From the NCBI GenBank assembly GCA_009693225.1, contig SHXP01000006.1, positions 1 through 22,372 of the forward strand: a stretch of 22,372 nucleotides of DNA, given 5' to 3'. The position numbers and the translations under genes were made by a program. This document shows positions 1 through 7,947 of this stretch, one piece after another (within the stretch, counting starts at the first letter, position 1; every line of letters starts with the position of its first letter). The stretch comes from Limnohabitans sp. Its GTDB lineage: Bacteria > Pseudomonadota > Gammaproteobacteria > Burkholderiales > Burkholderiaceae_C. Under the pieces are notes generated by a model. The model did not search any database. It was not told the DNA's origin and saw nothing but the letters and a program-made list of their open reading frames with translations.

Positions 1-164
1 GCGTGAATCTGATATCTTTCAGCTTGGCTGAGGTGTTTGTAGGTCATGAGCAACTTCGAATGCCAGGTCAAGAAGCCTTGAATGCTAAACATCCTCAGCC
101 ACCCAACCATCAGTTAATCAAAGTTGCACTTCGTGCTTGAATCCGCCTGCGAAAAGGATGATTC

Positions 165-686
165 ATGATGTCAAAAAGACACAACCTTCTGGCAGTGCTT
201 GGCATGGGCTTGTGGCTCATGTCGCCAGTCCTGCACGCCGGGTCCAAAACGCCTGCGGCAAAAAGCATGGTGCTGCAACTGCTCTTGCAATCCGCGGACA
301 AAAAGGCACAGCCGCAACTGGTGGCCGAGTTTGACCTGGCCAGTTTGAAAAAACTGCCCCAGCAAAGCTTTACCACCCATACGCCATGGTTCAAAGATCC
401 CATGACTTTCACCGGACCTTTGATGCGCGATGTATTGGCCAGCGCCAAGCTCAAAGGCAATAGCTTGAGTGCCGTTGCACTTGATGAATACAAAGCCAAG
501 CTGCCGTTCAGCGACGCCGAGAGGTTCGACGTGATCCTGGCGCACTCGATCAACGGCGAGCCGATGTCGACCAGAAACAAAAGGCTGCTATTCATCGTTT
601 ATCCGTATGACAGCAAGAAGGAATTGCAATCAGTTTTGTACTACCAGCGCTCGGTGTGGCAACTCAAAGCCTTGATTGTTGAATAA
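165..686 (+). CDS. Periplasmic molybdopterin-oxidoreductase-fold protein (putative sensory partner)
   Basis: This 173-aa protein has a clear signal peptide (residues 1-25, Lys/Arg start, Leu/Met/Trp core, cleavage after LHA), so it should act in the periplasm. The C-terminal half (FDVILAHSINGEPMS, then LLFIVYPYD and SVWQLKALIV) matches the compact oxidoreductase molybdopterin-binding fold. There is no cysteine anywhere in the protein, so the usual Mo ligand is absent and catalysis is doubtful. I infer a binding or sensing role. The start is set by AAGGA at 154-158, six bases before the first of two adjacent ATGs. It lies 8 bp upstream of a hybrid histidine kinase in the same orientation, and family members often sit next to such kinases, which suggests a ligand-binding partner. 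Here the kinase is a pseudogene, so this protein may be orphaned. The fold assignment is good; the role is inferred. Confidence 0.72.
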   Translation: MMSKRHNLLAVLGMGLWLMSPVLHAGSKTPAAKSMVLQLLLQSADKKAQPQLVAEFDLASLKKLPQQSFTTHTPWFKDPMTFTGPLMRDVLASAKLKGNSLSAVALDEYKAKLPFSDAERFDVILAHSINGEPMSTRNKRLLFIVYPYDSKKELQSVLYYQRSVWQLKALIVE

Positions 687-694
687 GCCCGGCC

Positions 695-2487
695 ATGTGG
701 AAGCGCCTGAGCGCACTGCCTTACAGCATCCGCCTGTTTGTACTCACAGCGGTGATTGCGCTCGCCATGGTGGTGCTGCTGGCCTTCGAGTTGACGCAAA
801 GACAAGCCTTGCTGGCGCAAAACAGTCTGCGGGTGGACTCGTTGAACGCGCCGGCCTTTTTGCTTGACCGGGAGTTTTTGCGTTTTTAGCATGCGCTGGA
901 ATTGCATTTGAATGCAAAAAAACCCTTGGCGAGGGAGGATGTGCAATTGCACTTGGACCTGCTGTCGAGCAAGGTCGACATCGTTCGCGAGTCACCGGGT
1001 TCGGCCTTCATATTCAAGAACCCGGACAACATCACATCGGTTGAAAGCATGCATACATTTGTGCTGCGTGGCCAGCATATTTTGAACCGGGACAGCGGCC
1101 TGGCACCTGCATTGCGTGAATTGCTGCAAGGCATGGTTGATTTCAACACCCGGACCCATGCCATCGGCAGTTCGGCCGACCTGATGGCGTCCATGCTGCT
1201 GGAGCAGCAAAACACCGAACTGTTGGCGCAAAACCAACAAATCACCTGGTTGACCGTTGCTCAACTGGTGTTGCTGATGGCCACCGCCACCGGACTGTTA
1301 TTGCGCCACCGCAACCAGCAACGAGGAAAAGCCGCGCTCACCGCCTTGAATGAACAACTGCGCCAGGCGCAGCAGGAGGCTGAATCCGCTAGCCGCGGCA
1401 AAAACCTGTTCCTGGCCAATACGAGCCACGAGTTGCGCACGCCTTTCAACGGTATCGTCTTCATACTGAGCGTGCTGACCAGCACGCCCTTGAGCCCTCA
1501 GCAAGCCGATCTGGTCAACACGGTCAACGATTTTCAGCCCGTCATTTTTTGAAGCTGCTCAACGACATTCTGGACATGTCCGCGCTGAAGTCGGGCAAGA
1601 TGAGCATGCACACCGAAGCGGTGAATCTGCGCGCCTTGATGGCCGATGTGCAGGCCATCTTGCTGCCGCTGGCGGTACAAAAGCAACTCGACTTTTCGCT
1701 GGTGAACATGCCGGCGTCGGATTTCTGGGTGAAGTCCGACCAAACCCGGCTCAGGCAAATCCTGCTCAACCTGCTGAACAACGCCATCAAGTTCACCGAG
1801 AAAGGCGTGGTCAGTCTGCAATTCCAGCAAAGCGCAGTTGCTTCGGGCAAGACTTTCTTCGAGTTTTCCATCACGGATACCAGCATCGTTCTGGACGAGG
1901 AGTCTGTGGGTAAATTGTTCCAACGCTTCTAAAAGGTCGATTAAGGTCTGTCGCGCAAATTCTCCGGCGCCGGCCTCGGGCTTGAGATTTTAATGTCGCT
2001 GGCACGCCTGCTCGGCGGTGAAATCAACGTCAGCAGCCGTCTGGGGCAAGGCGCAACCTTTGTGGTGCGCCTGCAGTTGCTGGCGCATGCCCCGCCGGCG
2101 CCGGCTGTTGTCTTGCCGCCCGAAGACGCAAGCGCGCCCACAGAAGTCAGGGAGCTGCGTGTACTGGTGGCCGAAGACCATCCGGTGAATCAGAGATTTC
2201 TGGCCTTTCTGTTGCAACGCATGGACCACACAGCCACTTTTTGCGAGAACGGCGAACTGGCCTTGCAGGTGCTGGGCAGCGGGGATTACGACGTGGTGCT
2301 GATGGACATACACATGCCGGTGATGGACGGCTTGACAGCAACCCGGGCCATCCGGGCATTACCGGGTAAACAATCAAAAGTACCGGTCATCGCATTGACC
2401 GCCGATGTGTTCAAGGAAGCGCGGGACAGTGCCGCCGCCGGGGTCAGTGCTTTTATTCCCAAGCCGGTGCAACTCAATGACCAGTAA
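695..2487 (+). pseudogene. Decayed hybrid sensor histidine kinase / response regulator
   Basis: Read through its lesions, this gene encodes about 600 aa: an N-terminal membrane helix (codons for LFVLTAVIALAMVVLLAFEL), a periplasmic part, a second helix near 1250-1305, a coiled-coil linker, a HisKA domain with its histidine (SHELRTP, about 1426), an HATPase with N box (about 1755-1800) and G2 box (GAGLGLEI, about 1966-1989), and a receiver domain with the phosphoacceptor Asp in VVLMDIHMP (about 2295-2320). In-frame stops are TAG at 887-889, TAA at 1930-1932 and TAA at 1942-1944. A frameshift lies near 1531-1536, where two extra T bases would explain the change from frame 2 to frame 1. The G1 box DTGIG has become DTSIV. 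The TAA at 2485 may also be premature, because the frame continues to 2557 with plausible coding sequence. The mixture of stops, frameshift and active-site substitution shows real decay rather than a single sequencing error. Confidence 0.88.
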
Positions 2488-2536
2488 ACCGCTTTCCGCT
2501 TGCATGTGTCTGCCACAGCAGAGAACGCAGACAGCG

Positions 2537-3253
2537 TCAACCCGCGAACATCACGTTGATGCGCGCCACATACTTCGAAACCGGACCGCTGACCTGACAG
2601 CCGACGTGCCGCACCGAATCGCGGCCGAAACCGTGTCTGAAAAACAGCGCCGAGCCTTTGACAGGAGACACATCGACCCAGCTGCCGTCGGGTTTGTATA
2701 AACGGGTATTGCCGCCTTGCACGCCATCGGCCGGGCCGTTGAGGTAAAGCAACATGGTCAAGCCTAAGCGGATCGACGGGTCCCATTCCAGCATATGCAT
2801 TCTGTCTTCACTCAGGCTGTAGCCAGGCCAACTGCCGTCGGTGTGCAGATTGAAGACATCAAGGTCGTCGTAGTGGTACATATTGATACGGTGGCTCAAG
2901 GCAGGCAAGAGCGCGGCACCGGCCAGCGTCTGCGGCAGCAAATGCGCCATGCGCTCAAACAAGGGTTGCATCATGGCCTTGTCCGCCATCCAGTGCACCG
3001 ACTTGTTCATGCGCATGCCCGGCGGGGTGGCAATGCCCGGCGCTTCATCCCGGTAGCCCATGCGTTCGCTGGCCTGGACAGTGGCATCGGCTTCGGCCGG
3101 CGTGACCAGTTCGTCAATCACAAAGGCCAGCAAGCCGCCGAGTTCAATGTCCTGGCAGCGGGTTGATAAACCAGTTTCTGTCGGCCAGCACAAAGGTTCG
3201 GGCGAGTGTTCAAACGCATGGTGTGCCGGCCACAACTGTGTCGGTCTGTCCAT
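2537..3253 (-). CDS. 2OG-Fe(II) oxygenase, prolyl 4-hydroxylase-like
   Basis: A 238-aa protein whose C-terminal two thirds match the P4Hc fold of non-haem iron dioxygenases, which couple 2-oxoglutarate decarboxylation to hydroxylation. The iron triad is visible as H137-T-D139 (NLHTDG) and H216 (RHVG). The 2-oxoglutarate side carries K227 and R231 in SKYVARINVMF, matching the family pattern H-x-x-G..V..G..KY...R. The LLYLN and GGNTRLY strands between them also fit. There is no signal peptide, so it is cytoplasmic. The substrate cannot be read from sequence; it could be a protein proline or a small molecule. It is the last gene of a - strand run: its Shine-Dalgarno (GAGGGG) overlaps the stop of the SDR gene, so the two are probably translated together. 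It converges on the kinase pseudogene. Confidence 0.85.
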   Translation of the reverse strand: MDRPTQLWPAHHAFEHSPEPLCWPTETGLSTRCQDIELGGLLAFVIDELVTPAEADATVQASERMGYRDEAPGIATPPGMRMNKSVHWMADKAMMQPLFERMAHLLPQTLAGAALLPALSHRINMYHYDDLDVFNLHTDGSWPGYSLSEDRMHMLEWDPSIRLGLTMLLYLNGPADGVQGGNTRLYKPDGSWVDVSPVKGSALFFRHGFGRDSVRHVGCQVSGPVSKYVARINVMFAG

Positions 3254-3259
3254 GCGCTG

Positions 3260-3265
3260 CCCCTC
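3260..3265 (-). promoter_or_regulatory. Ribosome binding site of the P4H-like gene
   Basis: GAGGGG, six bases before the ATG at 3253. Its first three bases overlap the TGA stop of the upstream SDR gene, so termination of one gene and initiation of the next are physically linked. Confidence 0.6.
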
Positions 3266-4058
3266 AGAATGCGCCCGGATACGCCCCGCCGTCGATCAAT
3301 ATGTTTTGACCGTTGATGAAGCCGGCGTACTGGCTACACAGAAAAGCACAGGTCTGACCGAACTCCTCGGGTGTGCCGAAGCGGTTGGCCGGGGCGCTGG
3401 CGCGGCGTGCCTGCGCCAGTTCTTCCACGCTCTTGCCGGTTTTCTCGGCAGTGCCCTGCAAAATACCTTTGAGGCGATCGGTGTCAAACGCGCCGGGCAA
3501 CAGGTTGTTGATGGTGACGTTGTGTTTGGCGATTGACGGATTGCGTGACAAACCGGCGATAAATCCGCTCAGGCCGCTGCGCGCGCCGTTGGACAAACCC
3601 AGAATGTCGATAGGCGCTTTCACTGCACTGGAAGTGATGTTGACAATGCGCCCGAATCCGCGCGATGCCATGCCGTCGATGGTGGCTTTTATCAGTTCGA
3701 TGGGGGTCAGCATGTTGGCGTCTACCGCCTTGATCCAGGCTTCCCGGTCCCATTCACGGAAGTCGCCGCTGGGCGGCCCGCCGGCATTGGTGACCACGAT
3801 GTCAAAGTTTTTGCCCGGTCCGCCGGCCACCGACCAGATGGCCGCACGCCCGGCTTCGCTAGTGATGTCTTGCGCCACCGTCAATACCGTCACGCCGTGT
3901 TGACGCAAACCGGCGGCCGAGGCCTCCAGCACTTGTGCGCCGCGCGACACCATCACCAGATTGACACCGGCCTGCGCCAACGCACTGGCACAGCCCCAGC
4001 CCAAACCCTTGCTCGCGCCGCCGACCAGCGCCCATTTGCCCTTGATGCCTAAGTCCAT
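3264..4058 (-). CDS. SDR family oxidoreductase with altered catalytic residues
   Basis: A 264-aa classical-size short-chain dehydrogenase. The Rossmann cofactor motif is G14-A-S-K-G18-L-G20, the NAGG motif is at 91-94, and the Ser strand reads NITSS (S143). The C-terminal INGQNILIDGG is typical of FabG-like members. The usual Tyr-x-x-x-Lys pair should fall 13 and 17 residues after S143, but those positions are Ser156 and Arg160 in GLSNGARSGL, so the canonical proton-transfer pair is absent. I recall SDRs in Burkholderiales with a similar SNGAR motif, which would make it a subfamily trait rather than damage. The ATG at 4058 is chosen over a longer reading because GGAGAG lies five bases upstream and homology begins there. 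It overlaps the end of the EamA gene by 10 bp and abuts the P4H-like gene. Confidence 0.85.
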   Translation of the reverse strand: MDLGIKGKWALVGGASKGLGWGCASALAQAGVNLVMVSRGAQVLEASAAGLRQHGVTVLTVAQDITSEAGRAAIWSVAGGPGKNFDIVVTNAGGPPSGDFREWDREAWIKAVDANMLTPIELIKATIDGMASRGFGRIVNITSSAVKAPIDILGLSNGARSGLSGFIAGLSRNPSIAKHNVTINNLLPGAFDTDRLKGILQGTAEKTGKSVEELAQARRASAPANRFGTPEEFGQTCAFLCSQYAGFINGQNILIDGGAYPGAF

Positions 4059-4984
4059 GTTTTCTCTCCAGATTGCGAAGCCATATACACACCGCTGAGC
4101 ACCAGCACGGTACCCAGCACTATCCACATATTCACCGGTTCACCCAGCACCAACACGCCCAGCGAGATGGTGGACATCGGACCGACCATGCCGACCTGTG
4201 CGGTCAGCGCTGCCCCGATACGCTCTATCCCCAGCATGATAAACACCACCGGTGCCACCGTGCACACCGTGGCATTGAGCAAACCCAGCCACAGCACCTG
4301 CGGCTGCACCAGCGCACTCGACAAGGGCTTGAGTATGACAAATTGCAGCAGATAGCACAGACAAGCCACCATGGACGCCAGTCCCACCAGCCGCAACGCC
4401 CCTATGCGCTTGACCATTTCCCCGCTGAACATGAGGTAGAAGGCATACGCCAGTGCGCTGGCCAGCACAAGCACGGATCCGAGCACCACACCGGCACCAC
4501 TGAAGCTCACCTCGTGCGCAAACACCAGCAGCACACCTGCATAGCTGATGCCCATGGCCAAAGCGCGCTGTGGCTGTATGCGGTTTTTGTAAACCAAGGC
4601 GCTGAGCAGCATGACCAGGGGCGGGTTCAAATAAATGATCAAGCGCTCCAGACCGGCTGAGACGGTTTGCAGTCCCAGAAAATCCAGAAAACTGGCCAGG
4701 TAATAACCCAGAAAACCCAGGCCGGAGATAGCCAACATATCGCGACGGCTCAGCGGGTGCGCCAGCGCATGCGGCTGGAGTGAGGCCCACCAGGCCATGG
4801 CCATGAAAAATGGCAAAGCAAACAGCATGCGGTACATGATGACCGTGACCGCATCGACTCCATAGCGGTAGGACAGCTTGACGATGATGGCCTTGCCGCT
4901 GAATGCCATGGCACCGGCGAGTGCCAGCACAATGCCAACGGCATGCGGCGACAAACGGCTCAGCCGTGTGATCCCTAAAGTCAC
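4049..4984 (-). CDS. EamA/DMT family transporter
   Basis: A 311-aa, very hydrophobic protein with about ten predicted membrane helices arranged as two similar halves, the layout of drug/metabolite transporters (two EamA domains). The first helix begins near residue 15 (AVGIVLALAGAMAFSGKA); the second half starts near residue 165 (VVLGSVLVLASALAYAFYL). PVVFIMLGIERIGAAL followed by GPMSTISLGVLVLGEPV is the usual C-terminal EamA signature. Members export or import small metabolites or amino acids across the inner membrane; the cargo is not readable. The GTG start at 4984 has no clear Shine-Dalgarno and lies 3 bp after the upstream GGT stop, which suggests translational coupling. The 3' end overlaps the SDR start, so export may be tied to the SDR/oxygenase product. 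That link is inference. Confidence 0.85.
   Translation of the reverse strand: MTLGITRLSRLSPHAVGIVLALAGAMAFSGKAIIVKLSYRYGVDAVTVIMYRMLFALPFFMAMAWWASLQPHALAHPLSRRDMLAISGLGFLGYYLASFLDFLGLQTVSAGLERLIIYLNPPLVMLLSALVYKNRIQPQRALAMGISYAGVLLVFAHEVSFSGAGVVLGSVLVLASALAYAFYLMFSGEMVKRIGALRLVGLASMVACLCYLLQFVILKPLSSALVQPQVLWLGLLNATVCTVAPVVFIMLGIERIGAALTAQVGMVGPMSTISLGVLVLGEPVNMWIVLGTVLVLSGVYMASQSGEKTWT
4064..4069 (-). promoter_or_regulatory. Ribosome binding site deciding the SDR start
   Basis: GGAGAG five bases before the ATG at 4058, inside the last codons of the EamA gene. It supports the 264-aa form rather than a form 23 residues longer. Confidence 0.6.
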
Positions 4985-4987
4985 CGC

Positions 4988-6610
4988 TTAAAACCCGGCG
5001 ACCAGGCCGTCGCGGCGCGAATCGCTGGCCGCCACATAGCCTTGCACCTTGGAGTCGCCCATGCGCCAGATGAACTGGCCGGAGCCGAAATCCTGGTAGC
5101 TGTCATTGATGACTTCCATGGCGTGACCGCGCGCCTGCAAACCCTTGACCGTGTGTGCATCCATGCCGGCTTCCACATTGATCACCAGACCCTCGTTGTA
5201 GCGCCAGCGCGGAGCGTCGCAGGCGGCCTGCGGGTTTTGCGCGTAATCGAGCATGCGCACCAGGGTTTGCACATGGCCTTGGGGTTGCATATTGGCGCCC
5301 ATGACGCCGTAACTCATGACCGGCTGACCGCCTTTGGTCAGGAACGCCGGGATGATGGTGTGAAACGGGCGCTTGCCAGGTGCCACCAAATTTGCCGGGT
5401 TCAGTCCCCCGGGGCGTACGGCGAAGGCATGGCCCCTGTTTTGCAAGCTGATGCCGAAATCAGGTTCAACGCAACCGGAGCCGAAGCCCATGTAATTGCT
5501 TTGGATGAAGCTGACCATCATGCCGTTTTCATCAGCGGCGGTCAGGTAAATGGTGCCGCCCCTGGCTGGATTGCCGGCCTTGAAATCCTGCGCACGTTGC
5601 ATGTCAATCAACCCGGCGCGTTGCTTCAGGTAAGACTTGTCCAGCATTTGCGCGGCGGTGACTTCCATGCTGCCGGCCTCCGCAACATAGCGGTACACAT
5701 CGGCGAAGGCGAGTTTCATGGCTTCGATTTGCACATGCTGCGAATCCACGCCGTCACGCTGCAACGCGGCCAGATCGAAATTGTCCAGAATACCTAGGGC
5801 GATCAGCGCGGCAATGCCCTGACCGTTGGGCGGTATTTCTTGCAAGGTATAACCCCGGTAATCCATGGAAATCGGTGTCACCCATTCGGCCTGGTAAGCG
5901 GCAAAGTCAGAGGCTTTCAAGAAGCCGCCGTTGGCATCGGAAAAACGCTGCAAGGCTTGGGCGATTTCGCCGCCGTAAAACGCCTGGCCTTTGGTTTTTC
6001 CAATAGCACGCAGTCCCCTAGCCGCCGCAGCAAATTGAAACAACTCGCCGACCGCGGGGGCGCGCCCGTGCGGCAAAAAAGCCTGCGCGAAGCCGGGCTG
6101 GTTTTTCAGCTCATCGACCGGTGCCGCCCATTTCTCCTGCACCACCACACTCAACAGAAATCCGCGTTCGGCAATCTCGATGGCCGGTTGCAACAGGTCT
6201 TCAAACGGCAGCTTGCCGAAACGATCGCTTAATGCCACCCAGCTTGCGACCGCACCGGGCACGGTCACTGAATCGATGCCGCGCTTGGGCGGTTGCATCG
6301 CGTTGTCGCCGTATTTGCGCTGAAAGTACTCGGGCGTCCAGGCTTGCGGTGCGCGCCCGGAAGCATTCAAACCGTGCAATTGCTGACCGTCCCACAAAAT
6401 GCAAAACGCGTCCGAGCCCAGACCGCAACTGACGGGCTCGACGATGGTCAGCACCGCAGCGGCGGCAATGGCGGCGTCGACTGCATTACCGCCGCGCCAC
6501 AGCATGCGCAAACCCGCCTGTGCAGCCAGAGGATGAGACGTAGAAACAATATTGCGGGCAAAAACGGGAAGACGGGTGCTGAAATAAGGATTATTGAAAT
6601 TGAAAGACAT
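4988..6610 (-). CDS. Gamma-glutamyltransferase family protein
   Basis: A 540-aa Ntn-hydrolase of the GGT family, normally a proenzyme that cuts itself before the catalytic threonine. The N-terminal GGNAVDAAIAAA (40-51) and GLGSDAFC (63-70) are characteristic. The probable nucleophile is T353 in GGTIYLTAADENG, at the start of the small subunit, followed by SNYMGFGSG (371-379). The classical TTH/TSH motif of glutathione-cleaving GGTs is absent, so the substrate may differ (other gamma-glutamyl or acyl amides). No signal peptide is seen, unlike periplasmic E. coli Ggt. The ATG at 6610 fits the family N-terminus, although it lacks a good ribosome binding site; an open frame extends further upstream but runs inside DUF3422 and is spurious. 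It lies 47 bp after DUF3422 and 3 bp before the transporter gene. Confidence 0.88.
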   Translation of the reverse strand: MSFNFNNPYFSTRLPVFARNIVSTSHPLAAQAGLRMLWRGGNAVDAAIAAAAVLTIVEPVSCGLGSDAFCILWDGQQLHGLNASGRAPQAWTPEYFQRKYGDNAMQPPKRGIDSVTVPGAVASWVALSDRFGKLPFEDLLQPAIEIAERGFLLSVVVQEKWAAPVDELKNQPGFAQAFLPHGRAPAVGELFQFAAAARGLRAIGKTKGQAFYGGEIAQALQRFSDANGGFLKASDFAAYQAEWVTPISMDYRGYTLQEIPPNGQGIAALIALGILDNFDLAALQRDGVDSQHVQIEAMKLAFADVYRYVAEAGSMEVTAAQMLDKSYLKQRAGLIDMQRAQDFKAGNPARGGTIYLTAADENGMMVSFIQSNYMGFGSGCVEPDFGISLQNRGHAFAVRPGGLNPANLVAPGKRPFHTIIPAFLTKGGQPVMSYGVMGANMQPQGHVQTLVRMLDYAQNPQAACDAPRWRYNEGLVINVEAGMDAHTVKGLQARGHAMEVINDSYQDFGSGQFIWRMGDSKVQGYVAASDSRRDGLVAGF

Positions 6611-6657
6611 GTTTGAGGGGGAAAAGATAAAAAAGACCGCACAGGCGGAACGAAAAA

Positions 6658-7937
6658 TCAAGCGTCCAGGCGGAACACTTTGTAATGCATGCGCCGCGTC
6701 ATCCACCAGACCAGCAAGGCTATCGCCGGCACGGCCATGGCAGTGAACATGGCAGGGCTTTGGATCCATCCCTTGGCCAACAGGCCCTCGGCCACGTAGT
6801 GAATCAAGCCGGCGATGTAATAAGTGATGGCAGCCACGGACAAACCCTCGACCGTGGTTTGCAGTTTCAATTGCATGCCCTGGCGCTTGTTCATTGCCGC
6901 CAGCAGCGCCTGGCTGCTTTGCTCCTGCTGGAAATCGACCCGGGTCCGCAACAGATTGCTCACGCGCGAGACCCGTTCGGACAGCGCGGTCTGGCGTCTG
7001 GCCACCCAATCGCAGGTGCTGCGTGCCGGTGAGAGCCTGCGCTCCATGAATTCGCCGATAGACTGAAAACCGGGCAGGCGGGTTTCACGGATGTCATGGA
7101 TACGCCGGTCGACCAGTTCGAAATACGCCTTGCTGGCTGAAAACCGCGAATGCTGCGAGGCGTACAAACCTTCCACCTGCCCGGCCAGACGCGTCAGCCG
7201 TTCAAGCAATTCGGCTTCCTCGTCCTGGCGGGCGCTACGGATCGCCTGCGCCAGATCGGCTAGTTCCTGCTCAGCCTGGGCCAGTGAGGTCGCAGCGCTG
7301 CGCGCCACCGGCAGACCCAGCAAGGCCATCATGCGGTAAGTTTCTATTTCCATCAGGCGTTGCACCAGGCGGCCAAGACGTCGCTGCGACAACTGGCCGA
7401 CGCGCAACAACATGCGCAACAACCGTCAGGTCCGATCTGAAAATCGGTGTGCAAGGTGGCTGAGCCCTCGGCCAGTTGACAGGCCACCAGCGAGTCTTCG
7501 CGGAACTGCCGGTGTAACTCTTCACAGTCGGCAAGATCCTCCGTCAGCTTAGCGCGCAAGTTGATGCGGGCCAGACATTCGCCGGGCAATTGGGCAAGCC
7601 ACTGCTGCTGCGGCGCGGCCAAAGCCAGGCCATAATCATCCGGTCTGGGCAGACCGGAGGGCGCATCGGTCATGAAGGTCCAGGTTACGAATTCAGTATG
7701 CAGTTCCCAGCGCAAGCGCCAGTTGCCAAGATCCACACGCAAATGGTTGGCGTAGGCGTCTGGCACCGGTAAATGATGATCGCGCAGCAAAACCTGCAAA
7801 TGCTCACGGCTGGCTTCGCGTGCCTGCGCATCGGCCAGCATCACCACATGGCTGATGGCCAGCGGTGCGCTCATGGGTTCAGGCGGGCGCGCATGCACCT
7901 CGTTGTGCAATGCGCGTCTAAAAGTATGTTCGTTCAT
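6658..7937 (-). pseudogene. DUF3422 membrane protein gene split by a single-base frameshift
   Basis: Two overlapping reading frames together make one DUF3422 protein of about 426 aa. The first (7937 down to about 7422) begins NEHTFRRALHNEVHARPPEP, the family N-terminus. The second carries the middle and C-terminus, including QLSQRRLGRLVQRLMEIETY, an Arg/Glu-rich helical stretch and two C-terminal membrane helices (AAITYYIAGLIHYVA and AMFTAMAVPAIALLVWWM). The junction reads DFQIGPDG and then loses frame. Restoring one T near 7420-7423 gives DGLLRMLLRVGQL, which joins both halves without gap, and the total length of 1280 nt is one short of a multiple of three. The function of the family is unknown; the C-terminal anchor suggests an inner-membrane protein with a large cytoplasmic part. 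Every other position looks intact, so this is either a very recent mutation or a sequencing error. It starts 10 bp after tctA. Confidence 0.85.
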
Positions 7938-7947
7938 TCAGGCCGAT

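Noticed and set aside
3..140. Open + strand frame from the window edge to a TGA at 138, possible 3' end of an upstream gene
   Set aside because: Its third codon positions are only about 36% GC, unlike the real genes here, and the translation resembles no family I recognise.
2508..2532. Inverted repeat GTCTGC / GCAGAC between the kinase pseudogene and the oxygenase gene, as a terminator
   Set aside because: The loop is 13 bases, the stem only 6 bp, and no T tract follows on either strand.
6611..7009. Extended N-terminus of the GGT-family gene
   Set aside because: The extra 133 codons run inside DUF3422 in another frame; family similarity begins at the ATG at 6610.
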